The notes below the pieces were generated by a model that saw nothing but the letters and a program-made list of their open reading frames with translations, was not told the DNA's origin and searched no databases. This document shows, piece by piece, positions 17,801-25,849 of a stretch of 64,000 bases of DNA. The DNA lies in NCBI RefSeq assembly GCF_036014235.1, contig NZ_CP107925.1, positions 1-64,000 on the forward strand. The letters are read 5' to 3'. Within the stretch, counting starts at the first letter, position 1; each line of letters opens with the position of its first letter. This DNA comes from Streptomyces sp. NBC_00435 (GTDB lineage Bacteria; Actinomycetota; Actinomycetes; Streptomycetales; Streptomycetaceae). The translations under genes were made by a program, and so were the position numbers.

Positions 17801-18392
17801 CCGAGCAGATCAGCGGCACGGAGACACCCAGGGCCTCCATCGCCCGCCGGGCACCCACGATGGAGGACTTCGTCTGCAGGAGGTCCTGCGTCGTCTCCAC
17901 CAGCAGCGCGTCGGCACCGCCGGTGATCAGTCCTTCGGCGTTGACCTGGTAGGCGTCGCGGATGGTCCCGTAGTCGATGTGGCCGAGCGTCGGCAGCTTG
18001 GTGCCGGGGCCCATGGAACCCAGGACCCAGCGCTGCTGCCCGGTGGCCGCGGTGAACTCGTCGGCGACCTCCCGGGCGATACGGGCGCCCGCCTCCGACA
18101 GCTCGTACACCCGCTCGGGGATGTCGTACTCCCCGAGCGCCGCGTGGTTCGCCCCGAACGTGTTGGTCTCCACGCAGTCGACGCCGACCTCGAAGTACGC
18201 CGCGTGCACGGCGCGCACGATGTCGGGCCGGGTCACGTTCAGGACCTCGTTGCAGCCTTCGAGGCCCTCGAAGTCCTCGAGGGTCGGGTCCTGCTCCTGC
18301 AGCATCGTGCCCATCGCGCCGTCGGCCACCACCACGCGCGTGGCCAGCGCCTCGCGCAGCGAGCCGCCCGTGCGCAGTGAGCCGCCCGTCAC
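14886..18392 (-). CDS. metH: Cobalamin-dependent methionine synthase
   Basis: Transfers the methyl group of 5-methyl-THF to homocysteine through cobalamin. It has 1168 residues and complete architecture: homocysteine/zinc domain (ADGAMGTMLQEQDPTLEDFE, Cys ligands in GGCCGTTPEH), pterin-binding domain (GERTNANGSKKFRDAMLEA), cobalamin domain with the lower-ligand motif DVHDIGKNLVDIILSNNGYN, and the reactivation domain ending YPACPDLEDRAKIAHLL. The GTG start at 18392 overlaps the kinase stop (GTGA). A full-length B12-dependent enzyme inside a secondary-metabolite cluster is a large investment and implies high methyl demand. Confidence 0.97.
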   Translation of the reverse strand: MTGGSLRTGGSLREALATRVVVADGAMGTMLQEQDPTLEDFEGLEGCNEVLNVTRPDIVRAVHAAYFEVGVDCVETNTFGANHAALGEYDIPERVYELSEAGARIAREVADEFTAATGQQRWVLGSMGPGTKLPTLGHIDYGTIRDAYQVNAEGLITGGADALLVETTQDLLQTKSSIVGARRAMEALGVSVPLICSVTVETTGTMLLGSEIGAALTALEPLGIDMIGLNCATGPAEMSEHLRYLARNSRIPLSCMPNAGLPVLGKNGAHYPLSASELADAQETFVREYGLSLVGGCCGTTPEHLRQVVERVRGLSPATRDPRPEPGASSLYQTVPFRQDVSYMAIGERTNANGSKKFRDAMLEARWDDCVEMVRDQIREGAHMLDLCVDYVGRDGVADMRELAGRFATASTLPIVLDSTEVPVLRAGLEKIGGRAVINSVNYEDGDGPESRFAKVTALAREHGAALIALTIDEEGQARTVEHKVAIAERLIEDLTGNWGIHESDILIDTLTFTICTGQEESRKDGIATIESIRELKRRHPDVQTTLGLSNISFGLNPAARVLLNSVFLDECVKAGLDSAIVHASKILPIARFDDEQVGTALDLIYDRRAEGYDPLQKLMALFEGVNTKSLKAGRAEELLALPLDERLQRRIIDGEKNGLEADLDEALETRPALDIVNDTLLEGMKVVGELFGSGQMQLPFVLQSAEVMKTAVAHLEPHMEKSDAEGKGTIVLATVRGDVHDIGKNLVDIILSNNGYNVVNIGIKQPVSAILEAAQEHKADVIGMSGLLVKSTVIMKENLEELNQRKLAADYPVILGGAALTRAYVEQDLHEIYEGEVRYARDAFEGLRLMDALIAVKRGVPGATLPELKQRRVKPAVIQVEERPEEGPSRSDVATDNPVPTPPFWGTRVVKGIPLKDYASWLDENALFKGQWGLKETRSGNGPSYEELLESEGRPRLRGWLERLHTQNLLEAAVVHGYFPCVSKGDDLILLDDTTGNELTRFTFPRQRRGRHLCLADFFRSDESGEIDVVGLQVVTVGSRIGEATAKLFASESYRDYLELHGLSVQLAEALAEYWHARVRSELGISAGDPASVDGMFRTEYQGCRYSLGYPACPDLEDRAKIAHLLKPERIGVELSEEFQLHPEQSTDAIVLHHPEASYFNAGGNRP

Positions 18393-19372
18393 GCCGGCAC
18401 CGCCAGGTGGGGGGCGATCCGGTCCGCCTCGTCCGGCCCGTAGGCCGTGCGCAGCAGGTCGAGGAGGGAGTCGGCGGAGAGGTCGTAACCCTGGGGGCCC
18501 GTCGTCCCCAGGACCGCTGCCGCGAGTGCGCAGCCCAGGCGGGCCGCGGTCTCCTGGCCCAGGCCCCAGGACAGGGCGGCGAGGAAACCGGCGCGGAAGC
18601 CGTCGCCGACGCCGGTGGGCTCCTGCGCTCCCGTGACGGGCACGGCGGGCACGTGCAGGTCGGGGACGCCGACGCGCTGGATCCTGACGCCTTCGGAGCC
18701 GAGCGTGGTGACCCAGGTGCCGACCCGGCCGAGGAGCTGCTGTTCGGTCCAGCCGGAGTGTTCCTGGACGAGCACCGATTCGTACTCGTTGGTGAAGAGG
18801 ATCTCCGCACCGTCGACGAGGGCACGGACCTGGTCGCGGTCCATGCGGGCGAGCTGCTGGGAGGGATCGGCGTGGAACGGGATGCCGAGTTCCTTCGCCT
18901 CACGGGTGTGGCGGAGCATGGCCCGCGGGTCGTTGGGCGAGACGAGCACGGCGTCGAAGCCGCCGACGCGTTCGGCCACGTCGCGCAGGTCGATGGTGCG
19001 GGCCTCGCTCATGGCGCCGGCGTAGAAGGAGCCGATCTGGTTGTGGTCGGCGTCGCTGGTGCAGACGAAGCGGGCCGTGTGCAGGGTGGGCGAGATGTGG
19101 ACGTGATCGGTGTCGACACCGTGCTCCTTGAGCCAGAGCCGGTAGTCGGAGAAGTCGGTGCCGGCCGCGCCCACGAGGTACGGGGTCAGGCCGAGGCGGC
19201 CGAGTCCGAAGGCGATGTTGGCGCCGACCCCTCCCCGGCGGACCTCCAGCTCCTCCACGAGGAAGGAGAGGGAGACCTTGTCGAGCCTGTCGGCGATGAG
19301 CTGTTCGGCGAACCGGCCGGGGAACACCATGAGGTGGTCCTCGGCGATCGATCCGGTGACGGCGATCCGCAT
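18389..19372 (-). CDS. PfkB-family kinase, probable adenosine kinase
   Basis: A 327-residue ribokinase-fold sugar/nucleoside kinase. Visible are the N-terminal MRIAVTGSIAEDHLMVFPG, the glycine pair RRGGVGANIAFGLGRLG, and the anion-hole/catalytic base motif PTGVGDGFRAGFL (Asp in GDGF). Between metK, metH and ahcY the natural substrate is adenosine released by AhcY, which it would phosphorylate to AMP, pulling the AhcY reaction forward. Actinobacterial adenosine kinases of this type (AdoK) support that, but the sequence alone does not prove substrate choice. It lies 1 base from metK and overlaps metH by GTGA. Confidence 0.9.
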   Translation of the reverse strand: MRIAVTGSIAEDHLMVFPGRFAEQLIADRLDKVSLSFLVEELEVRRGGVGANIAFGLGRLGLTPYLVGAAGTDFSDYRLWLKEHGVDTDHVHISPTLHTARFVCTSDADHNQIGSFYAGAMSEARTIDLRDVAERVGGFDAVLVSPNDPRAMLRHTREAKELGIPFHADPSQQLARMDRDQVRALVDGAEILFTNEYESVLVQEHSGWTEQQLLGRVGTWVTTLGSEGVRIQRVGVPDLHVPAVPVTGAQEPTGVGDGFRAGFLAALSWGLGQETAARLGCALAAAVLGTTGPQGYDLSADSLLDLLRTAYGPDEADRIAPHLAVPA

Positions 19373-19373
19373 G

Positions 19374-20582
19374 TCAGGCCTCCGCGGCCGTGCGCAGGGC
19401 GGCCACGCGGTCGGTGCGCTCCCAGGTGAAGTCGGGGAGTTCGCGGCCGAAGTGGCCGTAGGCGGCGGTCTGCGCGTAGATGGGGCGCAGCAGGTCGAGG
19501 TCGCGGATGATCGCGGCCGGGCGCAGGTCGAAGACCTGGCCGATGGCGTCCTCGATCTTCTGGACGTCGACCTTGTGGGTGCCGAAGGTCTCGACGAAGA
19601 GTCCGACGGGCTCGGCCTTGCCGATGGCGTACGCGACCTGGACCTCGCAGCGCGAGGCCAGTCCGGCGGCCACGACGTTCTTCGCGACCCAGCGCATCGC
19701 GTAGGCGGCGGAGCGGTCGACCTTGGACGGGTCCTTGCCCGAGAAGGCGCCGCCACCGTGGCGGGCCATGCCGCCGTAGGTGTCGATGATGATCTTGCGG
19801 CCGGTCAGGCCGGCGTCGCCCATCGGGCCGCCGATCTCGAAACGGCCGGTCGGGTTGACCAGGAGGCGGTAGCCCTCGGTCTCCAGCTTGATGCCGTCCT
19901 CGACCAGCTGGTTCAGCACGTGCTCCACGACGAACTCGCGGATGTCCGGGGCGAGCAGCGAGTCCAGGTCGATGTCCGCCGCGTGCTGCGAGGACACGAC
20001 GACCGTGTCGAGACGGACGGCCTTGTCGCCGTCGTACTCGATGGTGACCTGGGTCTTGCCGTCGGGACGCAGGTACGGGATGGTCCCGTTCTTGCGGACC
20101 TCGGAAAGGCGCTTGGACAGCCGGTGCGCGATGTGGATCGGCAGCGGCATCAGCTCGGGCGTCTCGTCGCAGGCGTAGCCGAACATCAGGCCCTGGTCGC
20201 CGGCGCCCTGCTTGTCGAGCTCGTCCTCATCGCCCTCGACACGCTTCTCGTACGCGGTGTCGACACCCTGAGCGATGTCCGGGGACTGCGCGCCGATGGA
20301 CACCGACACGCCGCAGGAGGCGCCGTCGAAGCCCTTGGTCGAGGAGTCGTAGCCGATCTCGAGGATCTTGTCGCGCACGAGCTGCGCGATCGGCGCGTAG
20401 GCCTTCGTCGTGACCTCTCCGGCCACGTGCACCAGGCCGGTGGTGATCAGCGTCTCGACGGCGACGCGGGAGGTCGGGTCCTCGGTGAGGAGGGCGTCGA
20501 GGATCGTGTCGCTGATCTGGTCAGCGATCTTGTCCGGGTGACCTTCAGTCACGGACTCCGAGGTGAACAGACGGCGGGACAC
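19374..20582 (-). CDS. metK: S-adenosylmethionine synthetase
   Basis: Makes SAM from methionine and ATP. The 402-residue protein has all signature motifs: ESVTEGHPDKIADQISD, GAGDQGLMFGYACDET, the glycine-rich GGGAFSGKDPSKVDRSAAYA, and the Lys/Asp metal and phosphate residues in them. GTG start at 20582. It is first in the leftward SAM-recycling operon and diverges from the O-methyltransferase gene across a 206-base gap that must hold both promoters. Confidence 0.97.
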   Translation of the reverse strand: MSRRLFTSESVTEGHPDKIADQISDTILDALLTEDPTSRVAVETLITTGLVHVAGEVTTKAYAPIAQLVRDKILEIGYDSSTKGFDGASCGVSVSIGAQSPDIAQGVDTAYEKRVEGDEDELDKQGAGDQGLMFGYACDETPELMPLPIHIAHRLSKRLSEVRKNGTIPYLRPDGKTQVTIEYDGDKAVRLDTVVVSSQHAADIDLDSLLAPDIREFVVEHVLNQLVEDGIKLETEGYRLLVNPTGRFEIGGPMGDAGLTGRKIIIDTYGGMARHGGGAFSGKDPSKVDRSAAYAMRWVAKNVVAAGLASRCEVQVAYAIGKAEPVGLFVETFGTHKVDVQKIEDAIGQVFDLRPAAIIRDLDLLRPIYAQTAAYGHFGRELPDFTWERTDRVAALRTAAEA

Positions 20583-20788
20583 GAAAATCAGTCCTTCCCA
20601 TGCGGAGGTGGCACCGGTGCGGCCAGCAGTTCCTCCCAGGGTGCGAACCGCGCTCGCACGGAGATGGAGGCCAGGTGGACCAGCCGGCGCGGCCGCGGCC
20701 TCCAGGCCCGTTCGAGAGCGCCTCCAGAGTGGCCGCCGAAGCTCCTGGAAAACGGATCAGGAATCCCCATCCCGCGGAGAGGCTGGAC

Positions 20789-21817
20789 ATGGCGACGGAG
20801 CAGGAACGGTTCGCGAACGCAGTGGAGATCGGTCGCCTCAACACGGCCTACGCGCAGTCGAAGCTGCTGCACAGCGCGGTCGAGGTCGGCGTTTTCGAGC
20901 TGCTCGCCGAAGGGCCCGCGTCCCTCAAGGAGATCGAGGAGCGCCTGGAGCTGCACCCGCGTCTGCTGCGGGACTTCTGCGACGGTCTCGTCGCCCTCGG
21001 TCTCCTGGAGCGCGAGGACGGAACGTACCGCAACTCCGCGAAGACCGAACAGGTTCTCCTCAAGGACAGCCCGCTCTACCTGGGCAGCGCGGTGCTCACG
21101 GCCAGCAGCCGGCACCTGCCGATGTGGGGCAAGCTCACCGAGGCCCTGCGCGACGGCCTGCCGAAGGCCGCGGGCGCGGCGGGCCCCGACGTCTTCCTGA
21201 AGCTCTACGAGAACAAGGACGCGGCCCGCAAGTTCCTCGCGCACATGGACTCCGCGCACGCCACGGTCGGCCCGCAGCTCGCCCAGGCCCTGGACTGGAG
21301 CCGCTACAGCTCCTTCATCGACGTCGGCGGCGCACGCGGCAACGTGGCCGCGGCCATCGCCCAGGCGCACCCGCACCTGACGGGTGGCGTCTTCGAGCTG
21401 CCCGCGGTCGAGCCGCTGTTCGACGAGCACGTGGAGCGCCTGGGCCTCGCGAACCGGGTCTTCTTCCACAGTGGCGACTTCTTCGAGAAGCCGATGCCGC
21501 AGACCGATGTGGTCATCCTCGGCCACGTCCTGCACGACTGGGCCCTGGAGGAGCGCCGCACCCTGCTGAAGCGGGCCTTCGAGGCGGTCCGGCCCGGCGG
21601 CGCCCTGGTGATCTACGACCAGATGCTCGACGAGGAGGACCCGAACCTGTTCAGTGTCCTCGGCAGCCTCAACGTCGCTCTGGTGACGCCCGGTTCGGAG
21701 TACACCGTCGCCGAGTGCCGCGAGCTGGTCGCCGAGGTCGGGTTCCAGGTCGTCAGCGCCGAGCGCATCCTCACCACGGGCAGCGACCTCGTCCTGGTCG
21801 CCGAGAAGGCCGGCTGA
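20789..21817 (+). CDS. O-methyltransferase (dimerisation domain plus SAM fold)
   Basis: A 342-residue class I SAM methyltransferase of the small-molecule O-methyltransferase type used in aromatic polyketide tailoring. The N-terminal winged-helix dimerisation domain covers about residues 1-100 (LHSAVEVGVFELLAEGPASL). The SAM site starts at FIDVGGARGNVAAAIAQAHP; the acidic loop VFELPAVEPL and the catalytic-His region VVILGHVLHDWALEERRTLL follow. The ATG at 20789 has a ribosome site (GGAGAGG). It is first of a rightward operon with P450, methyltransferase, two hydroxylases and ketoreductase. The hydroxyl it methylates cannot be read from sequence. Confidence 0.92.
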   Translation: MATEQERFANAVEIGRLNTAYAQSKLLHSAVEVGVFELLAEGPASLKEIEERLELHPRLLRDFCDGLVALGLLEREDGTYRNSAKTEQVLLKDSPLYLGSAVLTASSRHLPMWGKLTEALRDGLPKAAGAAGPDVFLKLYENKDAARKFLAHMDSAHATVGPQLAQALDWSRYSSFIDVGGARGNVAAAIAQAHPHLTGGVFELPAVEPLFDEHVERLGLANRVFFHSGDFFEKPMPQTDVVILGHVLHDWALEERRTLLKRAFEAVRPGGALVIYDQMLDEEDPNLFSVLGSLNVALVTPGSEYTVAECRELVAEVGFQVVSAERILTTGSDLVLVAEKAG

Positions 21818-21825
21818 GGCGCCCC

Positions 21826-23055
21826 GTGACCCCTTCGCCCCAGACCCCCGCCCCGGGCGCCGAGGCCCCCGGACACGAGGCCCTCGGAACCGGGGCCGGG
21901 GCTCCTGTGCCCGACCCGTACAGCCCCGAGTTCATGACCGACCCGTACCCGACCCTCGACGTACTGCGGGCGCACCAGCCGGTGTGCCCGGTCAAGACGC
22001 CGTTCCTCGGGGACGCCTGGCTGGTCAGCCGGTACGACAGCGTGCGTGCGACGCTCGCCGACCCGCGGATGGGACGGCGCGACCCGGAGGACCCGGAGGA
22101 CGGTCCCGCCTCGCTCGACAGCGACCCGCCGGACCACACGCGGCTGCGCAGGCTGCTGCAGAAGACCTTCACGCACCGCAGGATCCAGCTGCTGCGGCCG
22201 CGCGTCCAGGAGCTCGTCGACTCGATGGTCGACGCGTTCGCGGACCGCGGCGGCGCCGAGCTCCTCGACGAGCTGGCGTACCCGCTGCCCATCGCGGTGA
22301 TCTGCGAGATGCTCGGGGTGCCCGAGAGCGACTGGGCCGAGGTCCGGTCGCGCACGGCCAAGTTCATCGACGGGGAGATCCCGCAGAACCGCTTCGAGGC
22401 GTACGTCGCCACGCACGAGTACATCGTCGGCCTCGTCGCCGCCAAGCGGGAGCAGCCCGGCGACGACCTGGTGAGCGCGCTGCTCGCGGCCCGTGACGGG
22501 GAGCAGCGGCTGACCGAGGAGGAGCTGGTCAACCTCCTGGTGATGATGGTGGTCGCCGGGTTCATCACGACGACGAACCTGATCGGCAACGGCGTGCACG
22601 CGCTGCTCACCAACCCCGATCAGCTCCGTCTGCTGATCGAGAAGCCGGAGCTGATCGACTCGGCGGTGGAGGAGTTCCTGCGGTACGAGAGCTCGTTCAG
22701 CGTCGTGTCGGTCATTCCCCAGGAGGACGTCGAGATCGACGGGGTGCTCGTGGCGAAGGGCGAGAAGGTCCTGGCCTCGTGCCACGGCGCCAACCGCGAC
22801 CCGGAGCGCTTCACCGACCCCGAACTGCTCGACATCACCCGTTCGCCCAATCCGCACATCGCCTTCGGGCACGGCGCGCACCACTGCTTCGGTGCCCCGC
22901 TCGCCCGGCTGGAGGCGCAGCTCGCGATCGGTACGGTCGTACGCCGGCTGGCCGGGCTGCGTCTGGACGGTGAGGCGGCGTGGCGCGGTGGCGTACTGCG
23001 CGGTCTGCACACGCTGCCGGTGGCCTTCGACGGTGACGCCGGGAGCGGGTCGTGA
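21826..23055 (+). CDS. Cytochrome P450 with atypical I-helix
   Basis: A 409-residue soluble P450 hydroxylase/oxidase. The heme-ligand loop is FGHGAHHCFGAPLARLE, the ExxR motif is in EEFLRYESS, and the PERF region reads RDPERFTDPE. The I-helix oxygen-activation motif, usually AG(H/F)(E/D)TT, is AGFITTTNL here: both Thr are kept but the acidic residue is Ile. This may alter proton delivery and the reaction type. The GTG start lies 9 bases after the O-methyltransferase stop, and the stop overlaps the next methyltransferase start (GTGA). The first ~35 residues are a Pro/Ala/Gly-rich tail not typical of the family. Ferredoxin partners are not encoded nearby. Confidence 0.93.
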   Translation: MTPSPQTPAPGAEAPGHEALGTGAGAPVPDPYSPEFMTDPYPTLDVLRAHQPVCPVKTPFLGDAWLVSRYDSVRATLADPRMGRRDPEDPEDGPASLDSDPPDHTRLRRLLQKTFTHRRIQLLRPRVQELVDSMVDAFADRGGAELLDELAYPLPIAVICEMLGVPESDWAEVRSRTAKFIDGEIPQNRFEAYVATHEYIVGLVAAKREQPGDDLVSALLAARDGEQRLTEEELVNLLVMMVVAGFITTTNLIGNGVHALLTNPDQLRLLIEKPELIDSAVEEFLRYESSFSVVSVIPQEDVEIDGVLVAKGEKVLASCHGANRDPERFTDPELLDITRSPNPHIAFGHGAHHCFGAPLARLEAQLAIGTVVRRLAGLRLDGEAAWRGGVLRGLHTLPVAFDGDAGSGS

Positions 23056-24146
23056 GCGGAGCCGCCGGTGGTGCGGCCGGCGGCGGCCCGGCCGTCGCCG
23101 AGCTGACCAAGGAGGGTCTCCTGGAGACGCTCCAGGCCTTCAAGCGGACGGCGTTGCTGCGGGCCGGGGTCGAGCTCGGCGTCTTCGACGTGCTCGACGA
23201 CGGGCCGCTGGCGGCCGACGCCGTCGCGGCCCGGCTCGGCCTGCACCCCCGGGGAGCCGCCACGCTGCTCGGCGCGCTCGCCGCGGTGGGCCTCGCGGTG
23301 GCCGGCCCCGATGGGTACGAACTTCCGCCGGGTGCAAGTGAGTTGCTGGTGTCCAGCTCGCCCCGGTACAGCGGCGGCGCGGTGCGTGTCGCGGCCGGGG
23401 ACATCGAGTGGTACGCCCTGCGCGATCTGGCGGCGGCCGTCCGCAAGGGCGGTACCGTCACCCGGCCCAACGCCGAGGAGCCGGGCTTCGCCTACTGGGA
23501 GGACTTCGCCGAGCAGGCCACCTTCGCCACGCAGGCCGGGGCGGGGGCGGTCGCCGACGCGCTGGAGGCCCTGGCTCCGCCGGGGGCCGTCGGCGGGCCG
23601 CTGCCCCGGGACCCGGAGGTCCTGGACCTCGGCTGCGGTCACGGCATCTTCGGCTACACGCTCGCGCAGCGCTGGCCCACGGCACGTGTCACCAGTCTCG
23701 ACACGGCGGGGGTGCTCGCCGTCGCGGACGGCCACGCGCGCCGGATGGGGGTGGCCGACCGGGTCACCGCACTGCCCGGGGACGCGTTCACCGATCCGCT
23801 CGGCGGTCCGTACGACGTCGTCGTGGTCGCCAACGTCCTCTTCCAGTACTCCCCCGAGCGCGCGACCCGGTTGTTGCGCCGTGTGCGGGAGGTGCTGCGC
23901 CCGGGCGGCGTCGTCGTGGTGGCCGGGTTCACCTCGGGCGACCGGCCGCTGCCGCAGGAGCACGCCGCGCACATGCTCGCGCTCCTGATGCTCGTGTGGA
24001 CCGATGCCGGCGAGGTCCACTCCACCGGGGCGTACCGCTCGATGCTCGCGGCCGCCGGTTTCGGTGAGCCCGCCGTGCACGACGTGCCCCGGCTTCCCGT
24101 ACGTGTACTGATCTCGACCACGGAGCGAGGATCCGATGGACTTTGA
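23052..24146 (+). CDS. Second methyltransferase (MT12/Ubi type)
   Basis: A 364-residue SAM-dependent methyltransferase with an N-terminal winged-helix dimerisation region (LLRAGVELGVFDVLDDGPLA) and the SAM-binding motif VLDLGCGHGIFGYTLAQRWP. Post-motif regions include VVVANVLFQYSPERATRLLR and RPGGVVVVAGFTSGDRPLPQ. The catalytic His found in the neighbouring O-methyltransferase (GHVLHDW) is replaced by Gln-Tyr (LFQYSPE), so chemistry could differ (O-, C- or N-methylation). It has a Gly/Ala-rich N-terminal tail. The end overlaps the first hydroxylase gene by 11 bases. Confidence 0.9.
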   Translation: MSGAAGGAAGGGPAVAELTKEGLLETLQAFKRTALLRAGVELGVFDVLDDGPLAADAVAARLGLHPRGAATLLGALAAVGLAVAGPDGYELPPGASELLVSSSPRYSGGAVRVAAGDIEWYALRDLAAAVRKGGTVTRPNAEEPGFAYWEDFAEQATFATQAGAGAVADALEALAPPGAVGGPLPRDPEVLDLGCGHGIFGYTLAQRWPTARVTSLDTAGVLAVADGHARRMGVADRVTALPGDAFTDPLGGPYDVVVVANVLFQYSPERATRLLRRVREVLRPGGVVVVAGFTSGDRPLPQEHAAHMLALLMLVWTDAGEVHSTGAYRSMLAAAGFGEPAVHDVPRLPVRVLISTTERGSDGL

Positions 24147-25848
24147 TGTGGTGATCGCAGGGGGCGGCCCCGTGGGGGTGATGCTCGCGCGTGAACTGGC
24201 CCTGGCCGGACTGCGCCCCGTGGTTCTGGAGAAGGAGGACCGGCGCCCCGAGCACTCCCGTGCCTGGGGGTTGCACGCCCGTACGGTCGAGACGCTCGAC
24301 CGGCGCGGCCTCGTCGAGACCCTGGACGCCGATCCGCAGCGGCTGCCGATGATGCCGTACGCGGGGCTGTGGCCGCTGCTCGACCTCGGCGCGATGGACG
24401 CCGACCACCCGTACCTGCTGAACGTGTCGCAGACGCGGGTCGTCGAGGTCCTCGACGAGAGCGCGGTGGCGCTGGGCGCCGAACTGCGCTTCGGCCACGC
24501 GGTGACGGACCTGCGCCAGGACGCGGACGGCGGCGCGGTCACCGTGACGGTGACCGGGCCCGAGGGTCCGTACGAGCTGCGCGCCCCCTACCTGGTGGGC
24601 TGCGACGGTGGCCGAAGCGTCGTGCGCAAGCTCGCCGGGATCGGTTTCCCCGGCACGGAGGCCACGGTCGGCGCGCTGCTCGGCGATGTGGTGCTCACCT
24701 CGATGGAGGGCGTGCGGCGCGGGATCACCCGCACCGCGGCGGGCACCATCAACGTCAACCCGCGTCCGACCGGGACCACCCGTGTCATCGTCACCGAGTT
24801 CGGTCGGCCGCACCCGGACCGCGACGCGCCGGTGACCATGGAGGAGTTCCGTGCCTCGGTGCTCCGCGTCCTCGGGCGGGAACTGCCGCTGGCGGACGAG
24901 GCGATGTGGCTGACCCGGTTCGGCGACGCGACCCGGCAGGCGGACGCCTACCGCGACGGCCGGGTGCTGCTGGCCGGCGACGCCGCGCACGTGCACTTCC
25001 CGTACGGGGGCCAGGGCCTGAACCTCGGGCTCCAGGACGCCGCCAACCTGGGCTGGAAGCTGGCGCTCGTGGTGCGCGGCCAGGCGCCCGACACGCTGCT
25101 CGACAGCTACGAGGCCGAACGGCGCCCGGTCGCCCGGCGCGTCCTCGACAACAGCCGGGTGCAGCTGTCGCTGATGGATCCGGGTGAGGACGCGGGGACG
25201 GTGCGCTCGCTGTTCGTGGAGCTGCTCGAGTACCCCGACGTCAACCGGCACCTCGCCCATCTGGTGACCGGCGCCGCCATCCGCTACGACTTCACGGGGA
25301 CCGGTGGTGAGGGCGACGGCGGTGGCCGTCCTGGTGGGCCCGGTGGGCCCGGTGGACCTGGCCGACCTGGTGGGCCCGGTGCGCCCGGTTGGGTTCGTGG
25401 GCAGGGTGGTCCCGGCCGTCCTGGTGGACCCGGTGGACCTGGTGGACCTGGTGGACCCGGCCGTCCCGGTGGACCCGGCCGTCCCGGTGGCGACGGCGGA
25501 GACGGCGGTGAGCGGCCGCACCGGCTGCTCGGTGCCCTCACGCCGGGTGTCGACCTCAAGACCGCGGACGGTGACGTGCCGCTGCCGACGCTGCTGCACG
25601 GGGGGCTCGCGCTCTTCGTGGACCTCTCCGACCGCGCGGACCTGCGGGCCGAGGCGCAGGCCTGGGCCGGGCGGGTTCAGGTGGTGAGCGCCCGCTCCGA
25701 GCGTGACCTGGGCGCCGACGCGCTGCTGGTACGGCCCGACGGATACACCGCGTGGGTCGCCGCGGCCGACGCTCCGGCCGACGGCCAGGCCGAGGCGCTG
25801 CGCGAGAGCCTCGTACGCTGGTTCGGGCCCGCGGGGCAGGACGCCTGA
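24136..25848 (+). CDS. FAD-dependent aromatic hydroxylase with collagen-like insert
   Basis: A group A flavoprotein monooxygenase of the type that hydroxylates polycyclic aromatic polyketides using NAD(P)H and O2. FAD motifs are GGGPVGVMLARELALAGLRP at the N-terminus, YLVGCDGGRSVVRKLAG (DG motif) and VLLAGDAAHVHFPYGGQGLN (GD motif). The C-terminal thioredoxin-like domain resumes at RLLGALTPGVDLKTADGDVP. Between them, roughly residues 388-459, lies a run of about 70 residues dominated by Gly-Pro-Gly and Gly-Arg-Pro triplets. This is a collagen-like low-complexity insert foreign to the family. At 570 residues it is longer than usual by about that amount. ATG start, overlapping the methyltransferase gene. 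Confidence 0.93.
   Translation: MDFDVVIAGGGPVGVMLARELALAGLRPVVLEKEDRRPEHSRAWGLHARTVETLDRRGLVETLDADPQRLPMMPYAGLWPLLDLGAMDADHPYLLNVSQTRVVEVLDESAVALGAELRFGHAVTDLRQDADGGAVTVTVTGPEGPYELRAPYLVGCDGGRSVVRKLAGIGFPGTEATVGALLGDVVLTSMEGVRRGITRTAAGTINVNPRPTGTTRVIVTEFGRPHPDRDAPVTMEEFRASVLRVLGRELPLADEAMWLTRFGDATRQADAYRDGRVLLAGDAAHVHFPYGGQGLNLGLQDAANLGWKLALVVRGQAPDTLLDSYEAERRPVARRVLDNSRVQLSLMDPGEDAGTVRSLFVELLEYPDVNRHLAHLVTGAAIRYDFTGTGGEGDGGGRPGGPGGPGGPGRPGGPGAPGWVRGQGGPGRPGGPGGPGGPGGPGRPGGPGRPGGDGGDGGERPHRLLGALTPGVDLKTADGDVPLPTLLHGGLALFVDLSDRADLRAEAQAWAGRVQVVSARSERDLGADALLVRPDGYTAWVAAADAPADGQAEALRESLVRWFGPAGQDA
25297..25515 (+). repeat. Gly-Pro triplet-coding tandem repeat
   Basis: Short imperfect tandem units around GGTGGACCCGGT and GGTGGGCCCGGT encode the collagen-like insert in the FAD hydroxylase. 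The pattern suggests slippage expansion of a 9-18 base unit in frame. Confidence 0.85.
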
Positions 25849-25849
25849 C

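Noticed and set aside
15162..18380. 1072-codon rightward open frame antisense to metH
   Set aside because: Shadow frame opposite a clear methionine synthase; no recognisable domains.
25284..25559. Leftward Pro-rich frame opposite the hydroxylase insert
   Set aside because: It is the antisense reading of the Gly-Pro repeat and has no independent support.
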